DNA from: Mucilaginibacter_A sp964236465
GTDB lineage: Bacteria; Bacteroidota; Bacteroidia; Sphingobacteriales; Sphingobacteriaceae
Direction of reading: 5' to 3'
Length of the DNA stretch: 64,000 nt
Assembly (NCBI GenBank): GCA_964236465.1
Contig: CAXSBZ010000009.1
Coordinates: 42,000 to 105,999 of the forward strand
The notes beneath the pieces were generated by a model. That model did not search any database. It saw nothing but the letters and a program-made list of their open reading frames with translations, and was not told where the DNA came from. The translations under genes were made by a program, and so were the position numbers. Below are positions 17,369 through 26,225 of this stretch, one piece after another. Positions within the stretch are counted from its first letter, which is position 1; each line of letters starts with the position of its first letter.

Positions 17369-19009
17369 CTATTTCTGATAGATCTGATCCAGAAACAAAT
17401 AACGGCTATGGTGCTGATCTTTTTCCTGCTGGGTTTGCAAACCAATATTCATGTATGGAAAATTAACGTTTTTATTGAGGGAAGGCCAGGCTGGCAAACT
17501 TCCGCTGTTTGGGTTACCGGTTTTTACAAAGTTGGCAAAGTATTGCAGCATGGTCTCGGATATTTTGTAATCTTCTGTTGTCCAAGCATATACTTTGTTT
17601 GTGGCCAGGTTTCCCATCGCATATTCAATCTCAAAAGCATGTGGCGCACCAACTGCGGCAACTGGTGCTTTAACAACAGCAGGAGCAGCGTTTTTAGTGA
17701 TCCCGCCTGCCAAACCGGGTGTGGCGTTGGTAAATTCACTCGTCATTGGTGGTTTTGGTTTAGAAAAAATATACCGATAAGTTGGCTGTCCGCTGGTTTT
17801 GGCGTGTAGATCAAGCCATTTCCAAGTGCTGTAAACAATAAAGCGGTCGCTGGCCAAAGCGGTTGCTGATTGGATCACTTCTTCCTGCGTTTTGCCCGGA
17901 TACAATTTCAAAACCGCATCGCTTTTCTCCGCATAAAGCTGTTTTAGTTTGTTTGCATAATTCTCCGGCGTTGGCGCGTCTCCGCCCAATAACGACTGAT
18001 ATTGCACTTCAGTAGAATTCCAGCCAGCCAGCAAGGGAACATGTGCTTGTTCGCCTGCCTCAAAAATTTTGACCGGCAGTTTCGGGAAGAAATAACCATC
18101 CACTGCAGCACTCACACTAAAAGCACCGGGCTGGGAAGCGGCATCCAACAGATCATTTGCAGACAAGGCCCGCAAAGCCGAAAGTGAAGTTGCATTTGCT
18201 TTTTGGGCGAAAGTAACACCTTTGTTTTCAGCTTGTTCTAACGAAACCGGAGCAGCAGTTGGGTTGATCATCGCACCACTTTCGCCAATGGCACCGGCAA
18301 TCAGGTTTTTGGATAAAGGAGAAGCCATTTGCGCAAAAACTGAAATCGAACCGGCAGATTCTCCGGCAATCGTCACCCGTTTCGGGTCGCCGCCAAAAGC
18401 TTCAATATTTTGCTGCACCCATTTTAAAGCCGCATTTTGGTCCATCAAACCATAATTTCCGGAAGCGTGGTGCGGCGATTCTTTGGTGAGTTCCGGGTGC
18501 GCCAGAAACCCAAAAACGCCCAGCCGATAATTTACAGTGAGCGTAACGATGCCTTTTTTAGCCATACTTTCTCCGTCATACCGCGCTTCCGATCCGTCTC
18601 CGGCCACAAATCCTCCTCCAAAAAAATAAACCAGCACGGGCAGTTTTTCTTTGAAAGTTTTAGCTGGCGTCCACACATTTAAAAACAAACAATCCTCGCT
18701 CATGCCGGACGAGCGGAAAAGCATATCGCCAAAAATCTTTTTCTGCATGGCATTGGCACCAAAATGATCTGCTTTGCGCACATCAACCCAGTTTTCGGGC
18801 GGCTGCGGTTCTTTCCAGCGCAAATCGCCAACGGGAGCTTTGGCAAACGGAATGCCTTTGAAACTTCGGATGCCGGCAATTTCGGTTCCCTCCAAAATTC
18901 CGTTTCGAACTTTTACCTGTACAGGCGGTGCTTGAGGTGAATTATTTTGTGCGAATAAGGCAAGCGGCGCAAATTGTACGGCTGCCAGCAAAAGGTGAAT
19001 GAGTTTCAT
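17369..19009 (-). CDS. Secreted type-B carboxylesterase
   Basis: A 546-residue protein with a signal peptide ending ALFAQ near 21. It belongs to the carboxylesterase/lipase family related to p-nitrobenzyl esterase: SEDCLFLNVWTP near 104-115, the GGGFVAGDG oxyanion loop near 131-139, and nucleophile GESAGSISV with Ser218. The general acid and His lie in the second half, with HAFEIEYAMGN as the usual C-terminal His motif. It hydrolyses carboxylic esters; the natural substrate is unknown. Confidence 0.88.
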   Translation of the reverse strand: MKLIHLLLAAVQFAPLALFAQNNSPQAPPVQVKVRNGILEGTEIAGIRSFKGIPFAKAPVGDLRWKEPQPPENWVDVRKADHFGANAMQKKIFGDMLFRSSGMSEDCLFLNVWTPAKTFKEKLPVLVYFFGGGFVAGDGSEARYDGESMAKKGIVTLTVNYRLGVFGFLAHPELTKESPHHASGNYGLMDQNAALKWVQQNIEAFGGDPKRVTIAGESAGSISVFAQMASPLSKNLIAGAIGESGAMINPTAAPVSLEQAENKGVTFAQKANATSLSALRALSANDLLDAASQPGAFSVSAAVDGYFFPKLPVKIFEAGEQAHVPLLAGWNSTEVQYQSLLGGDAPTPENYANKLKQLYAEKSDAVLKLYPGKTQEEVIQSATALASDRFIVYSTWKWLDLHAKTSGQPTYRYIFSKPKPPMTSEFTNATPGLAGGITKNAAPAVVKAPVAAVGAPHAFEIEYAMGNLATNKVYAWTTEDYKISETMLQYFANFVKTGNPNSGSLPAWPSLNKNVNFPYMNIGLQTQQEKDQHHSRYLFLDQIYQK

Positions 19010-19097
19010 ATTATCAGGTTTTATTACTTAAATCAGGTTTAGGGCGATGCAGTAAGCGGATGCAAGATACCTATTGATGGCTTAATTAAAAAAGGTT

Positions 19098-19112
19098 GAT
19101 AAAAGAAGCATC
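19098..19112 (+). repeat. Dispersed repeat, GAAGCAT form
   Basis: GATAAAAGAAGCATC preceded by AATTAAAAAAGGTT, about 90 bases before the GH1-RmlD gene. Confidence 0.8.
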
Positions 19113-19201
19113 ATTCAGCACTTTCCAGTATTAACAAAAACCAAAAGCCGGCAAAAAAGTTAAATAATCCAGTTTATCAATTTTAACACTTTAAAAAAAG
19201 G

Positions 19202-21403
19202 ATGGATATGCTTATTCAAAAACCAATAGAAATCTGGGGCGGAATAGAAGCTACGATAAACCGGGTAGGAAATAATTATTTGGATCAATCTGAATATTCC
19301 GGGCATTATCAACGGGAAGAGGATATTGATTTGATTGCCTCGCTGGGCATCAAAATGCTCCGTTATCCTGTTTTGTGGGAAAAACATCAGCCTCAAAAAA
19401 ATACGTTTATCGATTGGACTTTCACTGAAAAAAACCTACTTCGCTTAAAAGAATTAAAAGTTGAACCGATAGCCGGACTGGTGCACCATGGAAGCGGGCC
19501 AAAGTTTGTTAATTTTTTTGATGGCAGTTTTGAATCAGGCGTTGCAGCTTATGCCAAACTAGTTGCAGGCAAATTTCCCTGGTTGGAATATTACACGCCC
19601 ATTAACGAACCGCTGACAACAGCGCGGTTTTGCGGTTTGTACGGCCATTGGTATCCGCATGAAAGCAACGAATACTGTTTTTATAAGATACTTTTAAGTG
19701 AATGCAAGGCAACGGTAATGGCCATGAAAGCAGTTAGGGAAATTAATCCTGATGCCAAACTCATCCAAACGGAAGATTTGGGAAAAGTTTACAGCACACC
19801 TTTATTACAATATCAGGCTGATTTTGAAAATGAACGCCGGTGGTTGTCTTACGATCTAATTACCGGAACTTTGACACCTGAAAAAACTATGTGGGGTTTT
19901 TTGCTGCATGTTGGCATTCGGGAAGAAGAATTACGGTATTTTCTCGAAAATAACTGCAAGCCGCACATTGCAGGCTTTAATTATTACATTACTTCCGAAC
20001 GTTATTTGGATGAAAACCTGCATCGGTATCCCAACCATGTTCATGGTGGCAACGGCAGGCATAATTATGCTGATGTAGAAGTAGTTAGGGTGCCTTATAC
20101 TAAGGAAACTGGTCCGCTTGTGCTGATTGGGGAAGCATGGAAACGGTTTGGCTTGCCCATAGCGATTACAGAATGCCATATCCATTGCACCCGCGAAGAG
20201 CAAATGCGCTGGTTTAATGATTTGTGGGAAACCTTGAATCAATTAAGAGCAGAAGGCATTGATATACGCGCCCTTACCGCATGGGCATTATTGGGAACCT
20301 ATGGTTGGAACGCATTAGTAACCAAACCCCGGGGAGTGTATGAATCGGGGGTTTTTAATTTAAGATCGGGCAAACCCCGGCCAACAGCTATTGCCATGAT
20401 GATGCAAAAACTGGCAAAAAACAACGTTTATGAGCACCCAGTATTAAAAGCAGATGGCTGGTGGAAACAGGAAAAGAGGATTGCCTATCCTGATCATTCG
20501 GTTTCGCATCATAAAAGCAGAAAGCTTATGCCGGAAACCCAGCCTCTTTTAATACTTGGAAATTTTGAAATGATCGGGACAGGGTTCAGCAAGATTTGCG
20601 AAGAGCGAAATATTCATTCCATCTTGCTGAGTAATATTGATTTAGATTTAAACAACAGAGAAACAATAGAAGAAATCATCCGAAAATTTAATCCATGGGC
20701 AATTGTAAACACAGCAGATTTTGTATCCGTAGAAAAAGCAGAAAAAAACCTTGAAGAATGCCTAAAAATCAACTGTGAAATACCAGTGCTTTTAGCCGAA
20801 GTATGTAAAAAGCATAGTATTAAACTACTTACTTTTTTTTCGGAAACGGTATTTGATGGCAGTAAAAATTCTGCTTACACAGAAAGTGGTTTTGTTGCAA
20901 CCTTAAATGTATATAGCCAAAGCAAAGTTTTACTAAAAGAAAACATATTGAAAGCTAATCCTGAAAGCTTAATTATCCGTACCGGTTCTTGTTTCAGTTG
21001 TTGGGAAAATACCAGCCTGGTATCCGCCATTTTTAACCTGCTAAAAGAAGCACGGCCAATTACCGTTGCACGCGATTTGTTTTTTTCGCTTACTTATATT
21101 CCCGATCTGGTTCACGAAAGCCTGAACATGCTGCTGGATAATGAATGCGGTATTTTCCACGTGGCCAATACCGGAAATACAACTGTTGCCGCATTGGCCC
21201 GCACAATAGCCGAACTTGCTTGGTTGGATAATTCGATGATTAAAGAAGTACCGGCAAACCAATCAAAGCAAGCCGTTCTGTTGCCACAAAATGCAGTTTT
21301 GCAAAGCGAAAAAGAAATACATTTGCCCGCTTTTGAAAGCGCGCTTCGGCATTATTTAGACGTTATCAGCCACACCGAACCAATAGAAGAAATTACAGTA
21401 TGA
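19202..21403 (+). CDS. GH1-like glycosidase fused to an RmlD-like sugar-nucleotide reductase domain
   Basis: A 733-residue two-domain protein without a signal peptide. Residues 1-430 look like a family 1 glycoside hydrolase TIM barrel: IWGGIEATINRVGNNYLDQ at the start, acid/base Glu136 in TPINEP, and ITECHIHC near 325 at the nucleophile position, where classical GH1 enzymes have T-E-N-G. Residues about 447-733 resemble dTDP-4-dehydrorhamnose reductase: a degenerate dinucleotide motif ILGNFEMIGTGF, SETVFDGSKNSAYTESG and VYSQSK as the Tyr-x3-Lys pair. The combination suggests work on a nucleotide-linked or newly made deoxysugar. It is not part of an obvious polysaccharide cluster. Confidence 0.8.
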   Translation: MDMLIQKPIEIWGGIEATINRVGNNYLDQSEYSGHYQREEDIDLIASLGIKMLRYPVLWEKHQPQKNTFIDWTFTEKNLLRLKELKVEPIAGLVHHGSGPKFVNFFDGSFESGVAAYAKLVAGKFPWLEYYTPINEPLTTARFCGLYGHWYPHESNEYCFYKILLSECKATVMAMKAVREINPDAKLIQTEDLGKVYSTPLLQYQADFENERRWLSYDLITGTLTPEKTMWGFLLHVGIREEELRYFLENNCKPHIAGFNYYITSERYLDENLHRYPNHVHGGNGRHNYADVEVVRVPYTKETGPLVLIGEAWKRFGLPIAITECHIHCTREEQMRWFNDLWETLNQLRAEGIDIRALTAWALLGTYGWNALVTKPRGVYESGVFNLRSGKPRPTAIAMMMQKLAKNNVYEHPVLKADGWWKQEKRIAYPDHSVSHHKSRKLMPETQPLLILGNFEMIGTGFSKICEERNIHSILLSNIDLDLNNRETIEEIIRKFNPWAIVNTADFVSVEKAEKNLEECLKINCEIPVLLAEVCKKHSIKLLTFFSETVFDGSKNSAYTESGFVATLNVYSQSKVLLKENILKANPESLIIRTGSCFSCWENTSLVSAIFNLLKEARPITVARDLFFSLTYIPDLVHESLNMLLDNECGIFHVANTGNTTVAALARTIAELAWLDNSMIKEVPANQSKQAVLLPQNAVLQSEKEIHLPAFESALRHYLDVISHTEPIEEITV

Positions 21404-21413
21404 TAGGATTCCA

Positions 21414-22244
21414 TTAAAACAATGACAACTGTATCGGTTTAATAACTGCATTTTCCTTTTCAGAATCCGTAGTAAACGAACAATCAATATGATAAACTTT
21501 GGATTCCTGATGTCGGGAAGCCACAATAATCTCTGTTGCGCCAGCTTCCGCTGCAAACAACCGCTGCACCAGTTCCGGGCAATTATTGTCTTTTGACAAA
21601 TGCGACAACAATAAATGGCTCATAAAAGAAGCACGGTGATCTGCAAAAACCCGCAAAGTCTGCGCGTTGGACAAGTGGCCTTTACCACCACGGATTCGGT
21701 TTTTAAGATGATATGGATAGCGGCCTTTCATCAGCATTTCATCATCATAATTTGCCTCCATAAAAACAGCATGGCACTGTTTAAAGTACTGAATCACGTT
21801 TTTACAAGCCGAACCAATATCCGTGAAAACGCCAACATTGATATAGTTGCAAGTGATAACGAAACTATGCGGATCGGCAGCATCATGCAGCTTAGAAAAA
21901 GCCTTAATCTGCAAATCGCCAATTTGAATCGTTTCTTCGGTTAAAAACGGTTTTTGCAGATGCGTTTCTAATTGCAGCCGACTACATAAATGGGTTTTGG
22001 GGCTGATATAAACCGGCAACTGATACTTTCGGGAAAGCACTTCTACACCACGGATATGATCAGCATGTTCGTGCGAAATAAAAATTGCTTTCACTTTTTG
22101 CAGTGACAAACCAAGCCGCTTCATCCGTTTTTCGGTTTCTAAGCAGGAAATCCCAGCATCCACCAAAACAGCTTCCTGCTGGTTGCCTACATAGTAGCAG
22201 TTGCCGTTGCTCCCGGAATTTAATGAGGCAATAAATAGAGACAT
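21414..22244 (-). CDS. Metallo-beta-lactamase-fold hydrolase, WalJ/YycJ type
   Basis: A 276-residue cytoplasmic protein that starts directly with the MBL fold (MSLFIASLNSGSNGNCYYV). Metal ligands are visible as SHEHADH at 57-63 (His58, His60, Asp62, His63), KLHDAADPHSF and the later LSHLSKDNN. In other bacteria this family (WalJ/YycJ) is linked to DNA double-strand processing and cell-wall signalling. Two dispersed-repeat copies lie in frame: 21621-21634 (codons for RASFM) and 21759-21772 (codons for AVFM). Confidence 0.85.
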   Translation of the reverse strand: MSLFIASLNSGSNGNCYYVGNQQEAVLVDAGISCLETEKRMKRLGLSLQKVKAIFISHEHADHIRGVEVLSRKYQLPVYISPKTHLCSRLQLETHLQKPFLTEETIQIGDLQIKAFSKLHDAADPHSFVITCNYINVGVFTDIGSACKNVIQYFKQCHAVFMEANYDDEMLMKGRYPYHLKNRIRGGKGHLSNAQTLRVFADHRASFMSHLLLSHLSKDNNCPELVQRLFAAEAGATEIIVASRHQESKVYHIDCSFTTDSEKENAVIKPIQLSLF

Positions 22245-22333
22245 TTAACTGCAAAGTAAACTGTTTTTCGAGGATTTTTTCAAGAAACATAATTGTATAA
22301 CGATAAAAACCTGTTGAAATTCCTTCGTGGCTA

Positions 22334-22473
22334 TTTTGGCTAAAGCCATATTTAACCTGCATACAACCCACGGCCTGAAGGCCGTGGCAACCTGATAGGG
22401 TGATTATAGGGCTTCAATTGCCACGGCCTTCAGGCCGTGGGCAAGGGCAAAAAGTAACAGGCTTTAGCCAAAA
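22334..22473. repeat. REP/BIME-like nested palindrome
   Basis: A perfect 24-base inverted repeat (22367-22390 and 22418-22441), in which each arm contains the self-complementary core ACGGCCTGAAGGCCGT, separated by 27 bases. An outer pair TTTTGGCTAAAGCC (22334-22347) and GGCTTTAGCCAAAA (22460-22473) frames it. The design, two palindromic units head to head, matches REPINs moved by Y1-type (TnpA-REP) transposases; no such transposase is in the window. Confidence 0.85.
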
Positions 22474-22678
22474 ACAAAAAATACAGGATGCCATTAAAAC
22501 CTATCAGATACCTGCAATTTTCAAGGTACTAAACACAAACACTGTTTTTTGTGGGATAAAAGAAGCACTATTTTCTGGAAGTTGTTTAAACAGATTTTAA
22601 GATTATACCTCCGTTTGATATATTGTTTTTATCGATGTATTTTCCCGGAAAACTAAAAAAACGGATCCCGAAAAAAAA
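22474..22678. repeat. AT-rich gap with one dispersed repeat
   Basis: GATAAAAGAAGCAC at 22555-22568, preceded by ACTGTTTTTTGTGG. Nothing else is recognised between the REP-like palindrome and the mtfA-like gene. Confidence 0.7.
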
Positions 22679-23452
22679 TCAAGCCGGGTTTTGCAAAAAA
22701 ATCCTGCACAGCATTTCATATAGTTCCGGGTGCTTTTGGCGGAGCTTTTCCGGTTTTTCAAAAAAATATTCTGATACGACGGCAAAAAACTCGGCTTCAT
22801 TAGTGGTGGCATAAGGATCAATGTTAGATTTTCTGGCTTCGATTTTTTTAATCTCACTGTGGATCATTTTTATCCAGGGAGCTGTATATTCATGCGGCAT
22901 CAGCTGCTCCGGCAGCCCATCTGTTGCACCGTCCTGGTTATCCAACAGGTGTACAAACTCATGGATGGCTGTGTTGCCTGCGCCGGCAGATGCGGAAAAT
23001 CCGGCCCGTAAAGCTGCTTTCGACAGCAACATTTGCCCGTTCATAAAACCGCCGCCTACCATCCCGGCAATTTCGCGATTGCCGCCTTCAAACTGGAAAT
23101 CATTGTTAAAAGTATCAGGATAAAGGATGATGCTGGTGAGGTTTGGATAATGCCAATCTGTAAAACCAAAAATCGGGATGATGGCACTGGCCGCGATCAG
23201 TACGCGGTCCAGATCATCTACATCCGTGCCAACACCTTCAATGCCAGTAGTTTGCAAAAAGTTTTCTATGGCCAAAACAAAACGGGTTTGTGCTTCCGGT
23301 TTTAATTTTTGGTAATAGGCCACATGTTGCTGCAACAGATTTTTATAATCCGCTTCTACAATAGGATTGGCTGGCTGGGTTGGCTTTTTTCTGAAAAAAA
23401 CCATATATACAACAACGGCCAAGGCAATGATTACGACGATCCAATAAAACAT
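22679..23452 (-). CDS. Zinc metallopeptidase of the MtfA (M90) family
   Basis: A 257-residue protein with one N-terminal membrane anchor (WIVVIIALAVVVYMVF). The M90 signature is the zinc motif HEFVH in NTAIHEFVHLLDNQDG, followed about 40 residues later by NEAEFFAVVSEYFF, which supplies the third ligand Glu. In E. coli MtfA is a peptidase acting with the glucose regulator Mlc; here the anchor and absence of Mlc suggest another target. Confidence 0.88.
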   Translation of the reverse strand: MFYWIVVIIALAVVVYMVFFRKKPTQPANPIVEADYKNLLQQHVAYYQKLKPEAQTRFVLAIENFLQTTGIEGVGTDVDDLDRVLIAASAIIPIFGFTDWHYPNLTSIILYPDTFNNDFQFEGGNREIAGMVGGGFMNGQMLLSKAALRAGFSASAGAGNTAIHEFVHLLDNQDGATDGLPEQLMPHEYTAPWIKMIHSEIKKIEARKSNIDPYATTNEAEFFAVVSEYFFEKPEKLRQKHPELYEMLCRIFLQNPA

Positions 23453-23469
23453 GATTTGAATTTTAGATA

Positions 23470-23483
23470 GTTAAAAGAAGCAT
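23470..23483 (+). repeat. Dispersed repeat, GAAGCAT form
   Basis: GTTAAAAGAAGCAT preceded by GAATTTTAGATA, upstream of the metallopeptidase start. Confidence 0.75.
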
Positions 23484-23702
23484 GGATTGAAATGCCAGCT
23501 ATTAAAGATTACCAACCGGTTTTTGTTTAGCGGATTAATTACAAGATGGGCTTTTTTGCATCATCTGCTTTTTTGTTTCTGGATAAATCACTGATCGGTA
23601 GCTACCGCAACTGTCATTTCATTTTCAATTAACAAGGGGAAAAGGCTTTTATCAATCGATCGATTAAAAATAGTATTAGCTTTAAACCATCAACATTTTT
23701 AC

Positions 23703-24434
23703 ATGAAAAACGCTTACATTTTTTTGGTTGCTTTTGCTTTGATTTTCACCGGATGCAACCAAACGCCCGGCAATCATACCACTAAAAAAAGCAAAAAAAG
23801 GCAGCCTATCAACTACGCCAATTATGTCATCGAAATCATTACTTATAAAATAAAAAAAGGCATCCAACAAGCTGAATACACACGTTTGGATTCTATGGTA
23901 CAGCAACGATACACACAAAAACAACCTGGTTTTATCAGCAAGGAAAGCGGTAAAGACCAGCAAGGCAACTGGCTGGTGGTTTTATCGTGGGATAATGTTG
24001 CGCACGCCGATGCAGATCAGAAAGCATTAAGAATTAACCCTTTATGGGAAAGTGTGCAGCAAATAATAGATACTGCTACGATTGATAGAAAGCAGTTTTT
24101 TGTTAAAGATGACCACAGCAGCTCGTTGAAAGATCGAAAACCATACGTGATTGAGCTGGCTACTTTCAAAGAAAAACCCCAAGTACAGCGCGATACATTT
24201 GAAAAAAGAGATTTGCAGGTGGAAGCTGATTATATAAGCAGGCAAACCGGATATATTACCCGAAGAATCGGAACGGCAGAAAATGGCCAACGCCTGATGA
24301 TGATTTTCTGGAAAACCCTTGCCGATTCAGATGCCAGTATGAAAGAGTTTCAAAAAGATCAATCCGTGGCTGATTACAATAAAATGATCGATTGGAAATC
24401 CGTAGAAATGAAACGTTTTCAGGCAGTTGACTAA
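23703..24434 (+). CDS. Lipoprotein with two ferredoxin-like (ABM-type) repeats
   Basis: A 243-residue lipoprotein (signal LIFTGC, Cys18). The mature part has two similar halves: NYVIEIITYKIKKGIQQAEY...QPGFISKESG...VVLSWDN and PYVIELATFKEKPQVQRDTF...QTGYITRRIG...MIFWKT. This is the pattern of dimeric alpha/beta-barrel domains found in antibiotic-biosynthesis monooxygenase-like proteins. No enzyme activity is evident. A repeat-built hairpin overlaps its stop codon. Confidence 0.7.
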   Translation: MKNAYIFLVAFALIFTGCNQTPGNHTTKKSKKRQPINYANYVIEIITYKIKKGIQQAEYTRLDSMVQQRYTQKQPGFISKESGKDQQGNWLVVLSWDNVAHADADQKALRINPLWESVQQIIDTATIDRKQFFVKDDHSSSLKDRKPYVIELATFKEKPQVQRDTFEKRDLQVEADYISRQTGYITRRIGTAENGQRLMMIFWKTLADSDASMKEFQKDQSVADYNKMIDWKSVEMKRFQAVD

Positions 24435-24464
24435 TGCTGTTTTTACTTGCATAAAAACAGGATC
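24434..24464 (+). terminator. Inverted ACTGTTTTT-form repeats as transcript-end hairpin
   Basis: ATGCTGTTTTTACT (24434-24447) and CATAAAAACAGGAT (24450 onward) pair over CTGTTTTTA/TAAAAACAG at the stop codon of the lipoprotein gene. Confidence 0.6.
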
Positions 24465-24490
24465 AGCCTGTGTCCAAATTAATAACATGC

Positions 24491-24778
24491 TTACAGATTG
24501 ATCACACTGTTGGTTGTACCAAATTCATTCCAGCTTTGTTCTGCTTCCGGCTCGGTAGCCCAATCGGTGCCATTTACCAGATATTTAAACTCTTGCTTAG
24601 AATAGATCGGCAAAGAAACCTCGGCCACAAAAGAACCGTCTTTTTTCTTTGCCATTTCTATCGGTGTTTGCCAATCGTTGTTCAAACCAAATAATTCTAC
24701 TTTTTCTGCCAAAGCACCATTGTAGCTGAACTTTACTTTGCAAACTTTTTTAGTTTTTAAATAAGTTGATTGTATCAT
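24491..24778 (-). CDS. Isoamylase early-set / CBM48-like domain protein
   Basis: A 95-residue single-domain protein. The pattern VKFSYNGALAEKVELFGLNNDWQ...MAKKKDGSFVAEVSLP...EFKYLVNGTDWATEPEAE is the immunoglobulin-like early-set fold (CBM48/AMPK glycogen-binding type): Trp in NDW, the FKYLVNG strand and the WATEP turn. It has no enzyme domain or signal, so it may bind glycogen or starch in the cytoplasm, or only share the fold. Confidence 0.8.
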   Translation of the reverse strand: MIQSTYLKTKKVCKVKFSYNGALAEKVELFGLNNDWQTPIEMAKKKDGSFVAEVSLPIYSKQEFKYLVNGTDWATEPEAEQSWNEFGTTNSVINL

Positions 24779-24861
24779 TTTCTGTGATGTAGTTTATGCG
24801 AATATAATCAGGATTGTATGTTTCAAGCATTTATTTTTTGTAACAATGTATACCGCAAAAC

Positions 24862-24889
24862 AAAAAAAGCTATCCAAAACCGGATAGCT
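24862..24889 (-). terminator. Rho-independent terminator
   Basis: AGCTATCC (24868-24875) and GGATAGCT (24882-24889) form the stem; reading on the - strand it is followed by TTTTTTT. It ends the CDGSH-protein transcript. Confidence 0.8.
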
Positions 24890-24926
24890 AATTTTAAAAA
24901 CACAGTTAAAGACAATTGCTGATGGG

Positions 24927-25151
24927 TTAAATTTTTCTCGGTGGCAGATCAAAAGCCACGGCATTGTGATCAAAATGTCCTTTGTGCGCGCCATCGCAAA
25001 ACGGTTTATTGGCCGATAACCCGCAACGGCAAACGGAAACTATTGTCCGCCCCTGCAAGCCGTAATTGTTGCCTTGCATATCCACGATTTCAAAATCGCC
25101 TTCTATTTTTACAGAACCATTGTTGTTGATGGTTAATTTTGTTGCTGCCAT
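24927..25151 (-). CDS. CDGSH iron-sulfur domain protein
   Basis: A 74-residue protein with one CDGSH zinc-finger-like motif: CRCGLSANKPFCDGAHKGH near residues 41-59. The three Cys and the His bind a redox-active [2Fe-2S] cluster in characterised members. The amino-terminal strands (KLTINNNGSVKIEGDFEIVD) are typical. Soluble, probably an electron carrier or cluster donor. A terminator follows. Confidence 0.92.
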   Translation of the reverse strand: MAATKLTINNNGSVKIEGDFEIVDMQGNNYGLQGRTIVSVCRCGLSANKPFCDGAHKGHFDHNAVAFDLPPRKI

Positions 25152-25213
25152 TTTTTATTTTCTTTTGATTAGCAAAGGTAAGGATTGGCTATAAAGTATT
25201 ACAATTTTATGCC

Positions 25214-25227
25214 TGTAAAAGAAGCAT
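25214..25227 (+). repeat. Dispersed repeat, GAAGCAT form
   Basis: TGTAAAAGAAGCAT preceded by CAATTTTATGCC, 60 bases upstream of the thioesterase ATG. Confidence 0.8.
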
Positions 25228-25286
25228 CCTTTGTTCTGCTGCTAAATATTTCTCGTTTATCTTTGCTTTGTCACAAAAAAATCAAC

Positions 25287-25703
25287 ATGAATATCTCCTA
25301 CAGCATCTTTGAAACAGAATTTAAAGTCAGGCCGGACGATATTGATATGTTTCAGCATGTGCACAACAGCAAATATTTTGATTACGTGCTGGCTGCCCGC
25401 TATGATCAGATGGAAAGGTTTTACGGGATGCCAATGGAACAGTTTATGAGCCGGGGTTTTGGCTGGGTGGTGCGCACGGCTTATGTGGACTACAAACGGG
25501 CTTTGGGTATGGGCGATGAATTTACGGTACGCACCGGGATCGAAAGTTTTGCGGACAAAGGTTGCCGCGTTCAGTTTGAGATCATCAACAAAAAAACCAA
25601 AAAAATTTGCTGCGACGGCTGGTTTGATTATGTCCTGATTGATATCGCCACCGGCCGCGGCGTAAAAGTTAGCGCGGAAATGATTGAAAAATATACGATT
25701 TGA
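25287..25703 (+). CDS. Acyl-CoA/acyl-ACP thioesterase, hotdog fold
   Basis: A 138-residue single-hotdog protein of the 4HBT group. The catalytic region reads VRPDDIDMFQHVHNSKYFDYVLAAR, with the usual D-x-x-x-H-V-x-N-x-x-Y pattern (first Asp about 18). It probably hydrolyses acyl thioesters in the cytoplasm. I used ATG 25287; the open frame upstream runs through the dispersed repeat and lacks family similarity. Confidence 0.85.
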   Translation: MNISYSIFETEFKVRPDDIDMFQHVHNSKYFDYVLAARYDQMERFYGMPMEQFMSRGFGWVVRTAYVDYKRALGMGDEFTVRTGIESFADKGCRVQFEIINKKTKKICCDGWFDYVLIDIATGRGVKVSAEMIEKYTI

Positions 25704-25750
25704 GGTACGAGCAACAAGGCTCATATCTCAAACCCTTTTTCCTTTCACCT

Positions 25751-26095
25751 TTATCCAATTACTACGTTTTCTGTCGAAACCAAAAAGCTGCAAGCATGTA
25801 AGTCCAAAAACTTTTTCTCGTCCGGGCGAATGGTTGTCATGTAACTTTCAGCAGTAAAAACCTTGGCGATATCTTCTACCGTATCAAACCAAAGTTCGGT
25901 AATACCATCATAAATGGGTGTCGGCAAACCAGGCATCGCTACCTGAAACGAATAGCATTGTACATAGCGGCGGACATATTGCTGCACTTCCGGCAGCGAA
26001 GTAAACAATGGTGCATGGTTGTTTTTGTGATATGACACATAATCTTCGTGGCTTAAATCTTTCCGCCTTACCAGCAGAATTGTAAATTTTATCAT
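25751..26095 (-). CDS. EthD-domain protein
   Basis: A 114-residue protein with the EthD/dimeric alpha-beta barrel pattern: MIKFTILLVRRKDLSHEDYVSYHKNNHAPL, then YDGITELWFDTVEDIAKVF. Family members help in degradation pathways or act as small dehydratases; no specific role here. It lies near, but is not clearly co-transcribed with, the Crp-type regulator gene. Confidence 0.8.
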   Translation of the reverse strand: MIKFTILLVRRKDLSHEDYVSYHKNNHAPLFTSLPEVQQYVRRYVQCYSFQVAMPGLPTPIYDGITELWFDTVEDIAKVFTAESYMTTIRPDEKKFLDLHACSFLVSTENVVIG

Positions 26096-26225
26096 GATTT
26101 GAATTTTTAGATTGATTAAACAAAAGTCATCCTAATTAATTCATTTTAAATTAGTTGTGCTTTTGATTCTTCAAAGATAAAGCAAAGCAACCCTGCAAAA
26201 CGTTGACTATAGTTAAGTATAAAAA

